DNA from: an uncultured Collinsella sp.
Lineage (GTDB): Bacteria > Actinomycetota > Coriobacteriia > Coriobacteriales > Coriobacteriaceae
DNA: 30,233 nt
Direction: 5' to 3'
Assembly: GCA_902489955.1 (NCBI GenBank)
Contig: CABUBY010000008.1
Location: 1-30,233, forward strand
Shown: positions 6,393 through 14,600 of the stretch, one piece after another
Position numbering within the stretch: the stretch's first letter is position 1
How the letters are laid out: each line of letters opens with the position of its first letter
Position numbers and translations under genes: made by a program
Notes under the pieces: model-generated
Told to the model about the DNA's origin: nothing
Databases searched by the model: none
Seen by the model: the letters and a program-made list of their open reading frames with translations, nothing else

Positions 6393-7454
6393 ATGGAGAG
6401 GATACTCGGCGTTAATCTCTCTGGCTGGTTTATTCCCGAGCCTTGGGTGACCCCGTCGCTATACGCGGCGACCGGTGCATCCAACGCGGCCGAGCTGCAG
6501 GAGGCCATGGGCACCGCCGCCTATAACGAGCGCATGCGCCGTCATTACGAGACGTTTGTGAGCGAGGATGATTTCCGTCGCATGGCGCAGATCGGCCTCA
6601 ACGCCGTGCGCCTGCCGGTGCCTTGGTATGCCTTTGGCTCACAGGAGTCCGATGCCTCCTACATCTCGGTTGTCGATTACATCGACCGCGCGATTGAGTG
6701 GGCTGCCAAGTACAACATTCGCGTGCTGCTTGACCTGGCGACTGTGCCCGGTGGCCAGGGCGATTCCAACGATTCGCCCGCCACGCCGGAGGCTGTTGCC
6801 GAGTGGCATTCGTCCACTAACGGCCGCCATGTCGCACTCGACGTGCTCGAGCGCTTGGCCGAGCGTTACGGCGAGGCCGAGAGCCTGCTGGGCATTGAGC
6901 TGCTGGATACGCCGCAGATGAGTGTCCGCAAGAGTCTCTTTGCCATGACGGATGGCATTCCGGCACACTACCTGCGCAATTTCTATCGCGATGCCTACGA
7001 GCTCGTCCGTTCGTATATGCCCGAGGATAAGATCGTCGTCTTTTCGTCTTCGGGGCATCCCAGCGAGTGGAAGCATTTTATGCGCGGCGCCAAGTACAAG
7101 AACGTCTACATGGACCTTCACCTGTACCATTACCGCGACGAGTATGCGCTCGATATCACGAGCCCCCGCGGGCTGACGACGGCGATTTCCCGTAACAAGC
7201 GCGAGCTTAAAGAAGCGATTTCGACTGGGTTCCCCGTGCTGGTGGGCGAATGGTCGGGCGCGGCGATCTTTGCCAACTCGTCGGTTACGCCCGAGGGCCG
7301 CAATGCCTACGAGCGCGTGTTTATCGCCAACCAGCTGGCTTCGTTTGCGCCGGCTGCCGGTTGGTTCTTCCAAACGTGGAAGACCGAGAAGCGCATTGCA
7401 GCATGGGACGCCCGCGCGGCGCTCGGTACGCTCGAGCGCGGCATGATTGAATAG
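6393..7454 (+). CDS. GH5-family protein, active site degenerate
   Basis: The 353-aa protein aligns by eye with GH5 exo-1,3-beta-glucanase-like enzymes: GVNLSGWFIPEPWVTPSLY (6-24), the helix-strand DFRRMAQIGLNAVRLP (60-75) with Arg73, HLYHY (243-247), and the nucleophile motif VLVGEWSGA with Glu286. However, the usual DLHGAPG is DLATVPG (114-120) and the usual ELLNEP is ELLDTP (169-174). The canonical His, Asn and acid/base Glu are therefore replaced by Ala116, Asp172 and Thr173. There is no signal peptide. ATG 6393 follows AAGGGGG (6381-6387); upstream in-frame ATGs at 6339 and 6372 lack one. The rsmI start is six bases after the stop, so the two are probably cotranscribed. It may bind glucan or have another activity. 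Confidence 0.8.
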   Translation: MERILGVNLSGWFIPEPWVTPSLYAATGASNAAELQEAMGTAAYNERMRRHYETFVSEDDFRRMAQIGLNAVRLPVPWYAFGSQESDASYISVVDYIDRAIEWAAKYNIRVLLDLATVPGGQGDSNDSPATPEAVAEWHSSTNGRHVALDVLERLAERYGEAESLLGIELLDTPQMSVRKSLFAMTDGIPAHYLRNFYRDAYELVRSYMPEDKIVVFSSSGHPSEWKHFMRGAKYKNVYMDLHLYHYRDEYALDITSPRGLTTAISRNKRELKEAISTGFPVLVGEWSGAAIFANSSVTPEGRNAYERVFIANQLASFAPAAGWFFQTWKTEKRIAAWDARAALGTLERGMIE

Positions 7455-7460
7455 GTTGAT

Positions 7461-8339
7461 ATGACGCAAAACAGCACCCATACGGGCAAACTCTATGTGG
7501 TCGGCACGCCCATCGGCAACCTGGGCGACCTGTCCCCGCGCGTTGGCGAGGCGTTTGCCGCCGCCGATGCCATCTGCTGCGAAGACACGCGTGTGACGTC
7601 AAAGCTGCTGATGCATCTGGGCATTTCCAAGCCGCTTGTCCGTTGCGACGAGAATGTGATCGCCAGCCGCGCCGTCGGCCTGGTCGACCGTCTGCTGGCG
7701 GGGGAGACCCTCGCTTTTGCCTCGGACGCCGGCATGCCGAGTGTGTCCGATCCCGGACAGGCGCTGGTCGAGGCGGCGCGTGAGGCCGATGTGCCCGTTG
7801 AAGTTATTCCCGGGCCCTCTGCTTGCGTCACGGCGCTCGTTTCGTCCGGCATTCCCTGCGAGCATTTTTTCTTCGAGGGCTTTTTGGGCCGAAAGCACGG
7901 CGACCGCGTGCGCCGTTTACAGCGCCTTGCCGTGGTGCCCGGCGCACTCATCTTCTACGAGTCTCCACATCGCATCGTGGCGACGCTCGAGGCCGTGGCG
8001 GAGGTCTTTCCCCAGCGTGAGGTTGCCGTCTGCCGCGAACTCACCAAGCTGCACGAGGAGGTCTTGCGCGGGCCCGCTGCTCAGCTTGCCGAGGAGCTGC
8101 GTGCTCGCGGCGAGGTAAAGGGCGAGATTGCGCTGGTCATCGCGCCGCCGAGCGAGGATGAGGAGGCCGGTATCGTGCCGGTTGGCGCCGCGGCAGCGGA
8201 TCCCGACGAGGCCCTGCGCGAGGATATCCGCGCCGCGCTCGAGGAGGGGGAGCCCGCCTCTGCGGTGGCCAAGCGCCTGTCTCAGAAGTATTCGCGCCGC
8301 AAGCGCGATGTCTATGCCATGGTGCTCGATATGCAATAG
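7461..8339 (+). CDS. rsmI: 16S rRNA (cytidine-1402-2'-O)-methyltransferase RsmI
   Basis: The 292-aa product has the RsmI signature LYVVGTPIGNLGDLSPR near the N-terminus, then CCEDTRVTSKLL, FASDAGMPSVSDPG and VIPGPSACVTALVSSGIP, all conserved in this tetrapyrrole-methylase-fold family. The final about 60 residues form the winged C-terminal region (ALEEGEPASAVAKRLSQKYSRRKRDVYAMV). RsmI uses S-adenosylmethionine to methylate the ribose of C1402 in the 16S decoding centre. Length is normal. Only a weak ribosome binding site is seen, in keeping with coupling to the GH5-family gene upstream. Confidence 0.95.
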   Translation: MTQNSTHTGKLYVVGTPIGNLGDLSPRVGEAFAAADAICCEDTRVTSKLLMHLGISKPLVRCDENVIASRAVGLVDRLLAGETLAFASDAGMPSVSDPGQALVEAAREADVPVEVIPGPSACVTALVSSGIPCEHFFFEGFLGRKHGDRVRRLQRLAVVPGALIFYESPHRIVATLEAVAEVFPQREVAVCRELTKLHEEVLRGPAAQLAEELRARGEVKGEIALVIAPPSEDEEAGIVPVGAAAADPDEALREDIRAALEEGEPASAVAKRLSQKYSRRKRDVYAMVLDMQ

Positions 8340-8408
8340 ATGGAGGATATCCAGCCCTTGCGCTAGAATCATCCCCTGTATGCAACGTTTTTCTGGAGGA
8401 CAAACCCC

Positions 8409-10010
8409 ATGGATCAAAGCAAGCCTTCGTTCTTTATCACGACGCCCATCTACTACGTCAACGCCGATCCGCACCTGGGCACGGCTTATTCCACCATCAT
8501 CGCCGACGTTCAGGCTCGCTATCGCCGCTCCGCCGGCTATAACGTCAAGTTCCTGACCGGCATGGACGAGCACGGCGAGAAGGTCGCCGAGGCCGCAGCC
8601 AAGCACAACATGACGCCGCAGGAGTGGACCGACAGCCAGGCTCCGCACTTCAAGGAGCTTTGGAGCAAGCTCGAGATTTCCAACGACGACTTCATCCGCA
8701 CCACCGAGCCGCGCCAGCATCATGCCGTGCAGTACCTGTGGGAGCGCATGAAGGAGTCCGGCTACCTGTATAAGGGCAGCTACGACGGTTGGTATTGCGT
8801 GCCTGACGAGACCTACTTCACTGATACGCAGGTCCAGAAGGGCGACGAGGAATACGGCAGCGTCGGCCAGCACCTGTGCCCCGACTGCCACCGTCCGCTT
8901 GAGCGCGTGCAGGAGGAGTCCTACTTCTTTAAGCTTTCCGCCTTCCAGGACAAGCTGCTCAAGCTCTATGACGAGCACCCCGACTTTGTCGAGCCTGCGT
9001 TCCGCATGAACGAGGTACGTAGCTTTGTCGAGGGCGGCCTCAACGACCTTTCCGTGAGCCGTACGAGCTTTGACTGGGGCATTCAGGTCCCGTTTGACGA
9101 GGGTCACGTGACCTACGTGTGGTTCGATGCGCTGCTCAACTATATGACGGCCGTCGGCTACGGTGTCGACACCGACGAGGCGCGTGCCGAGCTGGCCTAT
9201 CGCTGGCCCGCGCAGTTCCACATCGTGGGCAAGGACATCATCCGCTTCCACTGCGTCATTTGGCCCGCCATGCTCATGGCCATCGGCGAGGCCCTGCCCG
9301 AGCACGTCTTTGCCCACGGCTTCCTGACCGTGCGCAATGCCGAGACCGGCAAGGCCGAGAAGATGTCCAAGAGCCGCGGCAACGCCATCGCTCCGCAGGA
9401 CGTTATCGACATGTTGGGCGTCGAGGGCTATCGCTACTACTTCATGACCGACGTCGTCCCCGGCACCGACGGTGCCATCAGCTTCGACCGCATGGAGCAG
9501 GTCTACAACGCCGACCTGGCCAACAGCTGGGGCAACCTTATCTCGCGTTCGCTCAACATGAGCGGCAAGTACTTTGACGGTTGCGCGCCCGCCAAGCCCG
9601 CATCGTTCGATGCGTTCGACAACCCGTTGGCAAAGATTGCCGATGGCCTGGTCGATCGCTACATGGCCAAGATGGACGTGCTCGATTACGGTGGAGCTAA
9701 GGACGAGGTCATGGAGCTCATCCATGCCGCCAACCACTACATCGAGGACTCCGAGCCCTGGGCGCTTGCCAAGGACGAGGCCAAGGCTGACGAGCTGGCG
9801 TTTGTGATCTACAACCTGCTCGAGGCCATCCGCATTGCCGCTCACCTGCTGATGCCGCTCATGCCCCAGACTTCTGCCGAGGCCCTGCGCCGCCTGTCCT
9901 GCGAGGACGAGGCCGCGAGCGACGACCTCAAGGGCATTTGCGCTTGGGGCCTGCTTGCCGGTGGTCAGCCCGTCGAGAAGGGCGAGCCGCTGTTCCCGCG
10001 TCTGGGCTAA
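8409..10010 (+). CDS. metG: Methionyl-tRNA synthetase
   Basis: The 533-aa class I synthetase joins methionine to tRNA-Met. The HIGH motif is HLGT (22-25) and the KMSKS motif is exact at 318-322 (KMSKSRGN). A CPDC pair lies in the connective domain (about 158-161) before HRPLERVQEESYFFKLS, and WFDALLNYMTAVGYG is the standard central block. The anticodon-binding helical domain follows, but the C-terminal dimer-forming tRNA-binding domain of longer enzymes is absent, so this is the short form. CTGGAGGA precedes the ATG, and a -10-like TAGAAT at about 8363 suggests its own promoter. No T-box leader fits in the 69-bp gap. Confidence 0.96.
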   Translation: MDQSKPSFFITTPIYYVNADPHLGTAYSTIIADVQARYRRSAGYNVKFLTGMDEHGEKVAEAAAKHNMTPQEWTDSQAPHFKELWSKLEISNDDFIRTTEPRQHHAVQYLWERMKESGYLYKGSYDGWYCVPDETYFTDTQVQKGDEEYGSVGQHLCPDCHRPLERVQEESYFFKLSAFQDKLLKLYDEHPDFVEPAFRMNEVRSFVEGGLNDLSVSRTSFDWGIQVPFDEGHVTYVWFDALLNYMTAVGYGVDTDEARAELAYRWPAQFHIVGKDIIRFHCVIWPAMLMAIGEALPEHVFAHGFLTVRNAETGKAEKMSKSRGNAIAPQDVIDMLGVEGYRYYFMTDVVPGTDGAISFDRMEQVYNADLANSWGNLISRSLNMSGKYFDGCAPAKPASFDAFDNPLAKIADGLVDRYMAKMDVLDYGGAKDEVMELIHAANHYIEDSEPWALAKDEAKADELAFVIYNLLEAIRIAAHLLMPLMPQTSAEALRRLSCEDEAASDDLKGICAWGLLAGGQPVEKGEPLFPRLG

Positions 10011-10049
10011 GCCGCTGCGCGCCATATCGGCAATTTGCTGTTTAGCTGT

Positions 10050-10085
10050 AAGGGCATGGCCGCAACGGTCCATGCCCTTTTGCTT
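10050..10085 (+). terminator. Terminator after metG
   Basis: A perfect 10-bp stem AAGGGCATGG/CCATGCCCTT is followed by a T run, 40 bases after the metG stop. Confidence 0.85.
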
Positions 10086-10117
10086 TACGATGCAGCCACC
10101 ATGTTAAGGAGGCAACC

Positions 10118-10978
10118 ATGACAACTTCGCCTTTGGCAAACCCCACGGCAACTAGGGAGCTGCTAGAGGAGTTTGGCCTTTCGACCAAGCATCGCCTGGG
10201 CCAGAACTTCCTGATCGACAACCATGTGATCGAACGTATCTGTGAGCTCGCTGAGCTTGCGGGCGATGAGCGCGTGCTCGAGGTCGGCCCGGGTTGCGGC
10301 ACGCTGACGTTGGCCCTGCTGCAGGAGGCGGCGTGCGTTACGTCGATTGAGGCAGATCCCGAGCTCGAGCCGGTGCTCGATGCTCACGCCGCTGACTATG
10401 CCAACTTCCGCTTTATCATGGGCGACGCGCTCAAAGTGACGCCGGAGCAGATTGAGCAGGCCGCCGGTGGTGAACCCACGGTGTTTGTCGCGAACTTGCC
10501 CTATAACGTGGCGGCGACAATCATCCTGCAGTTCTTCCAGACGATGCCCGCGCTCAAGCGCGCCGTCGTCATGGTGCAAAAGGAGGTTGCCGATCGTATT
10601 GCCGCAACGCCGGGCAACAAGACCTATGGCGGCTACACGACAAAGCTCGGCCTGTATGCGCAGGTTACGGGTCGCTTTGAGGTGCCGCCGTGTTGCTTTA
10701 TGCCGGCGCCGCACGTGGACTCGGCCGTCGTGCGTATCGACCGTGTTGACGGCGTGGTGCCCGAAGGACTCGACCGCGAGTTTGTGGCCCGCGTGATTGA
10801 TGCTGCATTTGCTCAGCGTCGCAAGACCATTCGCAACTCCATGAGCGCCAACGGCTTTGCCAAGGACGTGCTCGATGCCGCCTTTGAGGCTTGCGGTATC
10901 GCATCCACCACGCGCGCCGAAACGCTTGATGTTGCCGACTTTGTCCGCCTGGCCCAGGAGCTAATCCATGATGCCTAA
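10118..10978 (+). CDS. rsmA: 16S rRNA dimethyladenosine transferase RsmA (KsgA)
   Basis: The 286-aa enzyme dimethylates A1518 and A1519 of 16S rRNA during small-subunit maturation. Recognised blocks are LGQNFLID near residue 28, the SAM-binding VLEVGPGCGTLTLALL (about 57-72), the acidic SIEADPELEPVL, the catalytic NLPYN at about 125 and MVQKEVADRI. Length is standard. AAGGAGG lies directly upstream of the ATG, after the metG terminator, so a promoter in the 30-base gap or just upstream is likely. The 3' end overlaps tatD by 11 bases. The rsmA-tatD pairing is common among Gram-positive bacteria. Confidence 0.96.
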   Translation: MTTSPLANPTATRELLEEFGLSTKHRLGQNFLIDNHVIERICELAELAGDERVLEVGPGCGTLTLALLQEAACVTSIEADPELEPVLDAHAADYANFRFIMGDALKVTPEQIEQAAGGEPTVFVANLPYNVAATIILQFFQTMPALKRAVVMVQKEVADRIAATPGNKTYGGYTTKLGLYAQVTGRFEVPPCCFMPAPHVDSAVVRIDRVDGVVPEGLDREFVARVIDAAFAQRRKTIRNSMSANGFAKDVLDAAFEACGIASTTRAETLDVADFVRLAQELIHDA

Positions 10979-11885
10979 TGCCGCACGCGTGACGTTTACC
11001 AAGAAAAAGAAGACGGTCGCCTGCCCCGTGCCCTTGGCACCGCTTGCCGACACGCATGCGCATCTGCTTTCGTTTTGGGGCAAAGAAGTGCCCGAGACGC
11101 TCGTGCGCGCCAAAGCCGCGGGCGTCGACCTGTTGGTGACGATGCTCGACCCCATCGCTGACAAACGCAGCGTGACGGACTATAGCGACTGGCTCGTGCG
11201 CGAAATTCTGCCGATGCAGGATATCCCGCAGATCAAGTATCTTGCCGGCGTGCATCCGTATGGCGCGCCGGACTATACCGACGACGTTCACGCACAGGTC
11301 GTTGCCGCACTCGATGACCCCTTATGCGCCGGTATTGGCGAAATCGGCCTGGACTACCACATGGACTATGACGACGATATCGCGCCGGCACCCCATGACG
11401 TGCAGATTGACTGCATGGCGCGCCAGCTCGAGCTTGCCGTGTGCCGTAACGTGCCGGTGGAGCTGCATCTGCGTCACGAGGACACGGACCAGGAGCGTAC
11501 CTCGCACGTGGACGCCTACAACGTGCTTCGTGAGGTGGGCGTGCCCCAGGCCGGTTGTGTGCTGCACTGCTTTGGCGAGGACCGCGCCACGATGGAGCGC
11601 TTTGCGGAGCTGGGCTGCTATATCGCCTATGGTGGTGCGGCTACCTTTAAGCGCAACGACGACGTGCGCGAGGCATTCGCGGCAACCCCGCTCGACCGTA
11701 TTTTGTTCGAGACGGATTGCCCGTATATGGCTCCGGAGCCCATCCGCGGTCTTGAATGCGAGCCCGCAATGATCTCCATTACGGCAAACACGCTGGTCAA
11801 CGACCGTGTCGATCGTACCGGCGAGGATGCTGAGGCAATCGCGCGAGCAGCTTGGGAAAATGCCTGCAAACTTTTTCAAAAATAG
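10968..11885 (+). CDS. tatD: TatD family metal-dependent hydrolase
   Basis: The 305-aa protein has the TatD amidohydrolase motifs: metal-binding DTHAH (28-32), AGVHPYGAPD, GIGEIGLDYH, VELHLRH, LHCFGED and the final FETDCPYMAPEP. TatD proteins are metal-dependent DNases with roles in DNA repair and turnover. An unusual basic N-terminal stretch of about 25 residues (TKKKKTVACPVP) precedes the domain, which makes it longer than the usual about 260. The start overlaps rsmA by 11 bases; ATG 10971 is an equally possible start. Confidence 0.9.
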   Translation: MMPNAARVTFTKKKKTVACPVPLAPLADTHAHLLSFWGKEVPETLVRAKAAGVDLLVTMLDPIADKRSVTDYSDWLVREILPMQDIPQIKYLAGVHPYGAPDYTDDVHAQVVAALDDPLCAGIGEIGLDYHMDYDDDIAPAPHDVQIDCMARQLELAVCRNVPVELHLRHEDTDQERTSHVDAYNVLREVGVPQAGCVLHCFGEDRATMERFAELGCYIAYGGAATFKRNDDVREAFAATPLDRILFETDCPYMAPEPIRGLECEPAMISITANTLVNDRVDRTGEDAEAIARAAWENACKLFQK

Positions 11886-11888
11886 TTC

Positions 11889-11917
11889 TTGCGTTCGCGA
11901 TGGCGCTCCGTTATTCT
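11889..11917 (+). promoter_or_regulatory. Promoter of tRNA-Leu
   Basis: TTGCGT (11889-11894), a 17-bp spacer and TATTCT (11912-11917) stand 11 bases before the tRNA. Confidence 0.6.
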
Positions 11918-11928
11918 AATTCCTGCAC

Positions 11929-12015
11929 GCGGGCGTGGCGGAATTGGCAGACGCGTACGGTTCAGGTCCGTATGGGGGCAACCCCATGAAGGTTCAAGTC
12001 CTTTCGCCCGCACCA
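11929..12015 (+). tRNA. tRNA-Leu (CAG)
   Basis: The 87-nt class II tRNA has acceptor stem GCGGGCG/CGCCCGC, anticodon stem TACGG/CCGTA with loop TTCAGGT (anticodon CAG), and a long variable arm ATGGGGGCAACCCCAT. CCA is encoded. The last 18 bases are copied again at 12187-12204. Confidence 0.95.
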
Positions 12016-12026
12016 TTAAATGAAAG

Positions 12027-12052
12027 AGCTCCCAGCAATGGGGGCTTTTTTG
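12027..12052 (+). terminator. Terminator after tRNA-Leu
   Basis: AGCTCCC (12027-12033) pairs with GGGGGCT (12040-12046), followed by T6. A nearly identical copy is at 12216-12241. Confidence 0.8.
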
Positions 12053-12101
12053 TTATGGGCCCATCGCGGGGACTTGAACCTGCGAAGGAGCGAGCGTAAA
12101 G

Positions 12102-12190
12102 AAAACGCGGAGCGTTTTTAGCGAGCTGGCGAGGACGCCGGCAGGCGGCCGAAGCCGGTGCGGATCCGCGAAGCGGATACGCGGACGTCC
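12102..12190 (+). other. Structured element inside the duplicated tRNA-Leu end
   Basis: Three nested pairings are visible by eye. A hairpin AAAACGC-GGA-GCGTTTT is at 12102-12118. Further on, GGACG (12133-12137) can pair with CGTCC (12186-12190), enclosing two arms: CCGGC/GCCGG (12138-12142 with 12154-12158) and ATCCGC-GAA-GCGGAT (12164-12178). This would be a three-way junction if transcribed. Readthrough from tRNA-Leu is the only evident source of transcript. It may be a small RNA or a remnant of a mobile element. Confidence 0.45.
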
Positions 12191-12215
12191 TTTCGCCCGC
12201 ACCATTAAATGAAAG

Positions 12216-12241
12216 AGCTCCCAGCAATGGGAGCTTTTTTG
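12216..12241 (+). terminator. Second copy of the tRNA-Leu terminator
   Basis: AGCTCCC and GGGAGCT form a perfect stem followed by T6; it lies in the second 64-bp direct repeat. Confidence 0.75.
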
Positions 12242-12321
12242 TTATGGGCCTCTTGTTGATGTCACGTTGCTGCTTCGTGCGGGTATCCTAGTGCCAACGT
12301 ATGCCTATCAGAGGAGAGACC

Positions 12322-13260
12322 ATGCTGTTGTCCGGTATCATCGCCGCCCTTACCAGCCTTTTGATTCCCATCATCATTTTGTTGTTACTGCTTCCCAACG
12401 CCTGCTATGTCGTTGAACAACAGCATGCCGTGATCATCGAGCGTCTGGGCAAGTTTAACCGCATCGTCAACGCGGGCTTCCACATGAAGGTACCCGTGAT
12501 CGACCGCAAGGCCGCCACGGTGAGTCTGCGCACCATGAAAAACGGTTTTGGCATCGACGTTAAGACCCAGGACAACGTGACCATCGGCCTTGAGGTCTCT
12601 GCTCAGTACCACGTGAGCTATGACATGGGCGCCGGCCCGGCAGATTCGGGTATCTACAAGAGCTACTACATGCTGCAGGAGCCCGTCGACCAGATGCGTG
12701 ACTTCATCACCGACGCCCTGCGCTCTTCGATTCCCGTCTACACACTCGATGAGGTCTTTGCCAAGAAGGATGACATCGCCAAGGATGTCAACGCTACCGT
12801 TTCCGAGCAGATGGCCGCCTACGGCTTCACCCTCGTGTCGACGCTCATCACCAAAATCGCACTGCCGACCGAGGTTGAGAACTCCATGAACGACATCAAC
12901 GCCGCCCAGCGCAAGCGCGCTGCGGCACAGGAGCTCGCTGAGGCAGACCGCATCAAGCGCGTCACCGAGGCGACCGCCGAGGCTGAGGCTATGGAAAAGG
13001 CGGGTGAGGGCATCGCCAACCAGCGCAAGGCCATCGCGCTGGGTATCAAAGATTCGCTCGAGATCATCCAGGAGACGGGTGTCGGCAATGACGAGGCCAA
13101 CCAACTGTTCATGTTTACGCAGTGGTCCGAGATGATGACGGAGTTCGCTCGCACGGGTAAAACCTCGACGGTCGTGCTGCCGAGCGACTTTTCGCAGTCG
13201 GCCTCTATGTTCGAGCAGATGCTGGCTGCCGGTAAGGTTCAGAACGAGTCAAAGGAGTAG
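12322..13260 (+). CDS. SPFH-domain membrane protein (slipin/HIR-like)
   Basis: The 312-aa protein starts with one membrane helix (about 4-24), then VEQQHAVIIERLGKFNRIVNAGFHMKVP, the entry of an SPFH/Band 7 domain. A helical Ala/Glu-rich stretch (about 195-235, AAQRKRAAAQELAEADRIKRVTEATAEAEAME) is the coiled coil that drives oligomerisation. It would be anchored in the membrane with the domain inside the cell and form large ring-like scaffolds; no enzymatic role is expected. ATG 12322 is preferred over ATG 12301 because AGAGGAG (12310-12316) lies between them. rlmH follows six bases after the stop. Confidence 0.85.
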   Translation: MLLSGIIAALTSLLIPIIILLLLLPNACYVVEQQHAVIIERLGKFNRIVNAGFHMKVPVIDRKAATVSLRTMKNGFGIDVKTQDNVTIGLEVSAQYHVSYDMGAGPADSGIYKSYYMLQEPVDQMRDFITDALRSSIPVYTLDEVFAKKDDIAKDVNATVSEQMAAYGFTLVSTLITKIALPTEVENSMNDINAAQRKRAAAQELAEADRIKRVTEATAEAEAMEKAGEGIANQRKAIALGIKDSLEIIQETGVGNDEANQLFMFTQWSEMMTEFARTGKTSTVVLPSDFSQSASMFEQMLAAGKVQNESKE

Positions 13261-13266
13261 ACACGC

Positions 13267-13728
13267 GTGAAATACACCGTCGTTTGTGTTGGCAAGCTCA
13301 AAGAGCGCTTTTGGAAGGATGCCTGCGCTGAGTACACCAAGCGCCTGGGTGCCTATGCCAAGGTTGATATCCGCGAGGTGGCCGATATCGACCCGGCCAA
13401 GGCGGGCGGCGTGGATGCCGCGCGCGACAAGGAGGGAGCGGCGATACTTGCAGCCCTGCCGCCTCGAGCGCATGTGATCCTGCTGGCCATTGAGGGCAAA
13501 GAGCGCTCGAGCGAGGAGTTTTCGGCGCGGCTCGATGATCTTATGCTGCGTGGTAACAGCGACATCGCCTTTGTGATTGGCGGATCGGACGGCGACGTGC
13601 GCGCACGAGCCGACGAGATGCTCAGCTTTGGACGCATTACCTTGCCGCATAACTTGGCGCGCGTGGTGCTGCTAGAGCAGATTTACCGTGCCCGCAAGAT
13701 CAGTCGTGGCGAGCCGTATCACAAATAG
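13267..13728 (+). CDS. rlmH: 23S rRNA (pseudouridine-1915-N3)-methyltransferase RlmH
   Basis: The 153-aa product is a SPOUT-family methyltransferase acting on position 1915 of 23S rRNA helix 69. Diagnostic motifs are the N-terminal VVCVGKLKERFW, the SAM-binding FVIGGSDG (about 100-107) and the C-terminal LLEQIYRARKISRGEPYHK, which ends the protein as in nearly all RlmH. The start codon is GTG 13267, with AAAGGAG (13250-13256) ten bases upstream, inside the end of the SPFH gene. Confidence 0.95.
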   Translation: MKYTVVCVGKLKERFWKDACAEYTKRLGAYAKVDIREVADIDPAKAGGVDAARDKEGAAILAALPPRAHVILLAIEGKERSSEEFSARLDDLMLRGNSDIAFVIGGSDGDVRARADEMLSFGRITLPHNLARVVLLEQIYRARKISRGEPYHK

Positions 13729-13801
13729 GTCGGCAATACGAAACAATGGCGTGGGACAATACCTTTCGTTTTGAGGAATGTGTCTGAAAGGACTATGTGA
13801 T

Positions 13802-14572
13802 ATGAAGATTGGATTTGTCGGTTTTGGCAATATGGCGAGCGCTATGGCCGATGGCTGGATCGCTGCCGGTGTAGCTGCGAGCGACATGTGCGCCTGTGCG
13901 GGTCGCTACGACGCACTGGTTGAGCGCTGTGAGGCGCGCGGGATGGCCGCTTGCCACGATGCCGCCGAGGTTGTCGCCGCATCCGATATCGTGGTCGCTG
14001 CGGTCAAACCGTACATGATCGAGAAGGTATTCGCCCCGCTCAAGGATGCTCTTGCCAAAAAGGTCGTTCTGTCGGTTGCCTGGACCTGGGACAGTGTCAA
14101 GTGGGAGCAGGTCCTGCCGGGCGTCGCGCATATCTCGACGGTGCCCAACACGCCGGTTTCGGTGGGCGAGGGCGTCATCGCTTGCGAGAAGGCTTCCACG
14201 CTTAGTGATGAGCAGAGCGCAGTGGTGCTTGATCTGCTTGGCAAGCTCGGTGCGGTGGTCGAGCTCGATACGAGCCTGCTGTTTGTGGGCGGCACGGTGG
14301 GTGGTTGCGCTCCGGCATTTGTCGCTATGGCAATCGAGGCCCTGGGCGATGCGGCGGTCAAGCACGGTATCCCGCGTGCCGATGCCTATCGCATTGTGAG
14401 CCAGATGGTGCTAGGTACGGCAAAGCTGCAGCTTTCAACTGGTCAGCATCCTGCGGCGATGAAGGATGCCGTATGCTCGCCCGGTGGCGCCACCATCAAG
14501 GGCGTCGTTGCGCTCGAGGACGCCGGCATGCGCAGTGCCCTGGTCAAGGCAATCGACGCAACTCTCCAGTAA
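13802..14572 (+). CDS. proC: Pyrroline-5-carboxylate reductase
   Basis: The 256-aa enzyme reduces pyrroline-5-carboxylate to proline with NAD(P)H, the last step of proline synthesis. The nucleotide-binding IGFVGFGNMASAM is at the N-terminus, AAVKP at about 65 marks the end of the Rossmann part, and the C-terminal domain has GGCAPAFVAMAIEALGDAAVKHGI and SPGGATIKGVVALEDAGMRSAL. The Cys in GGCAPAF replaces the Ser or Gly of the more usual GSGPAF. GAAAGGA (13786-13792) sits nine bases before the chosen ATG. The stop overlaps the stem of the terminator by one base. Confidence 0.93.
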   Translation: MKIGFVGFGNMASAMADGWIAAGVAASDMCACAGRYDALVERCEARGMAACHDAAEVVAASDIVVAAVKPYMIEKVFAPLKDALAKKVVLSVAWTWDSVKWEQVLPGVAHISTVPNTPVSVGEGVIACEKASTLSDEQSAVVLDLLGKLGAVVELDTSLLFVGGTVGGCAPAFVAMAIEALGDAAVKHGIPRADAYRIVSQMVLGTAKLQLSTGQHPAAMKDAVCSPGGATIKGVVALEDAGMRSALVKAIDATLQ

Positions 14573-14600
14573 AACCTGTCATTTAGGGACAGGTTTATTT
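14572..14600 (+). terminator. Terminator after proC
   Basis: AAACCTGTC (14572-14580) pairs perfectly with GACAGGTTT (14588-14596) and is followed by ATTTT and then a second T run. Confidence 0.7.

Larger units (their letters stand above)
11998..12250. repeat. 64-bp direct repeats (tRNA-Leu 3' end plus terminator) around a 125-bp insert
   Basis: Bases 11998-12061 and 12187-12250 are the same 64-bp sequence with a single difference (G12042 against A12231). They contain the last bases of tRNA-Leu, its CCA, and the terminator. The 125 bases between them (12062-12186) are not repeated elsewhere in the window. The layout looks like an attachment-site duplication or a recombination scar at a tRNA 3' end. 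No integrase gene is present. Confidence 0.85.

Noticed and set aside
7917..10073. 718-codon open frame on the minus strand
   Set aside because: It runs antisense to metG and rsmI. High GC produces long shadow frames, and the protein has no recognisable motifs while the plus strand encodes clear enzymes.
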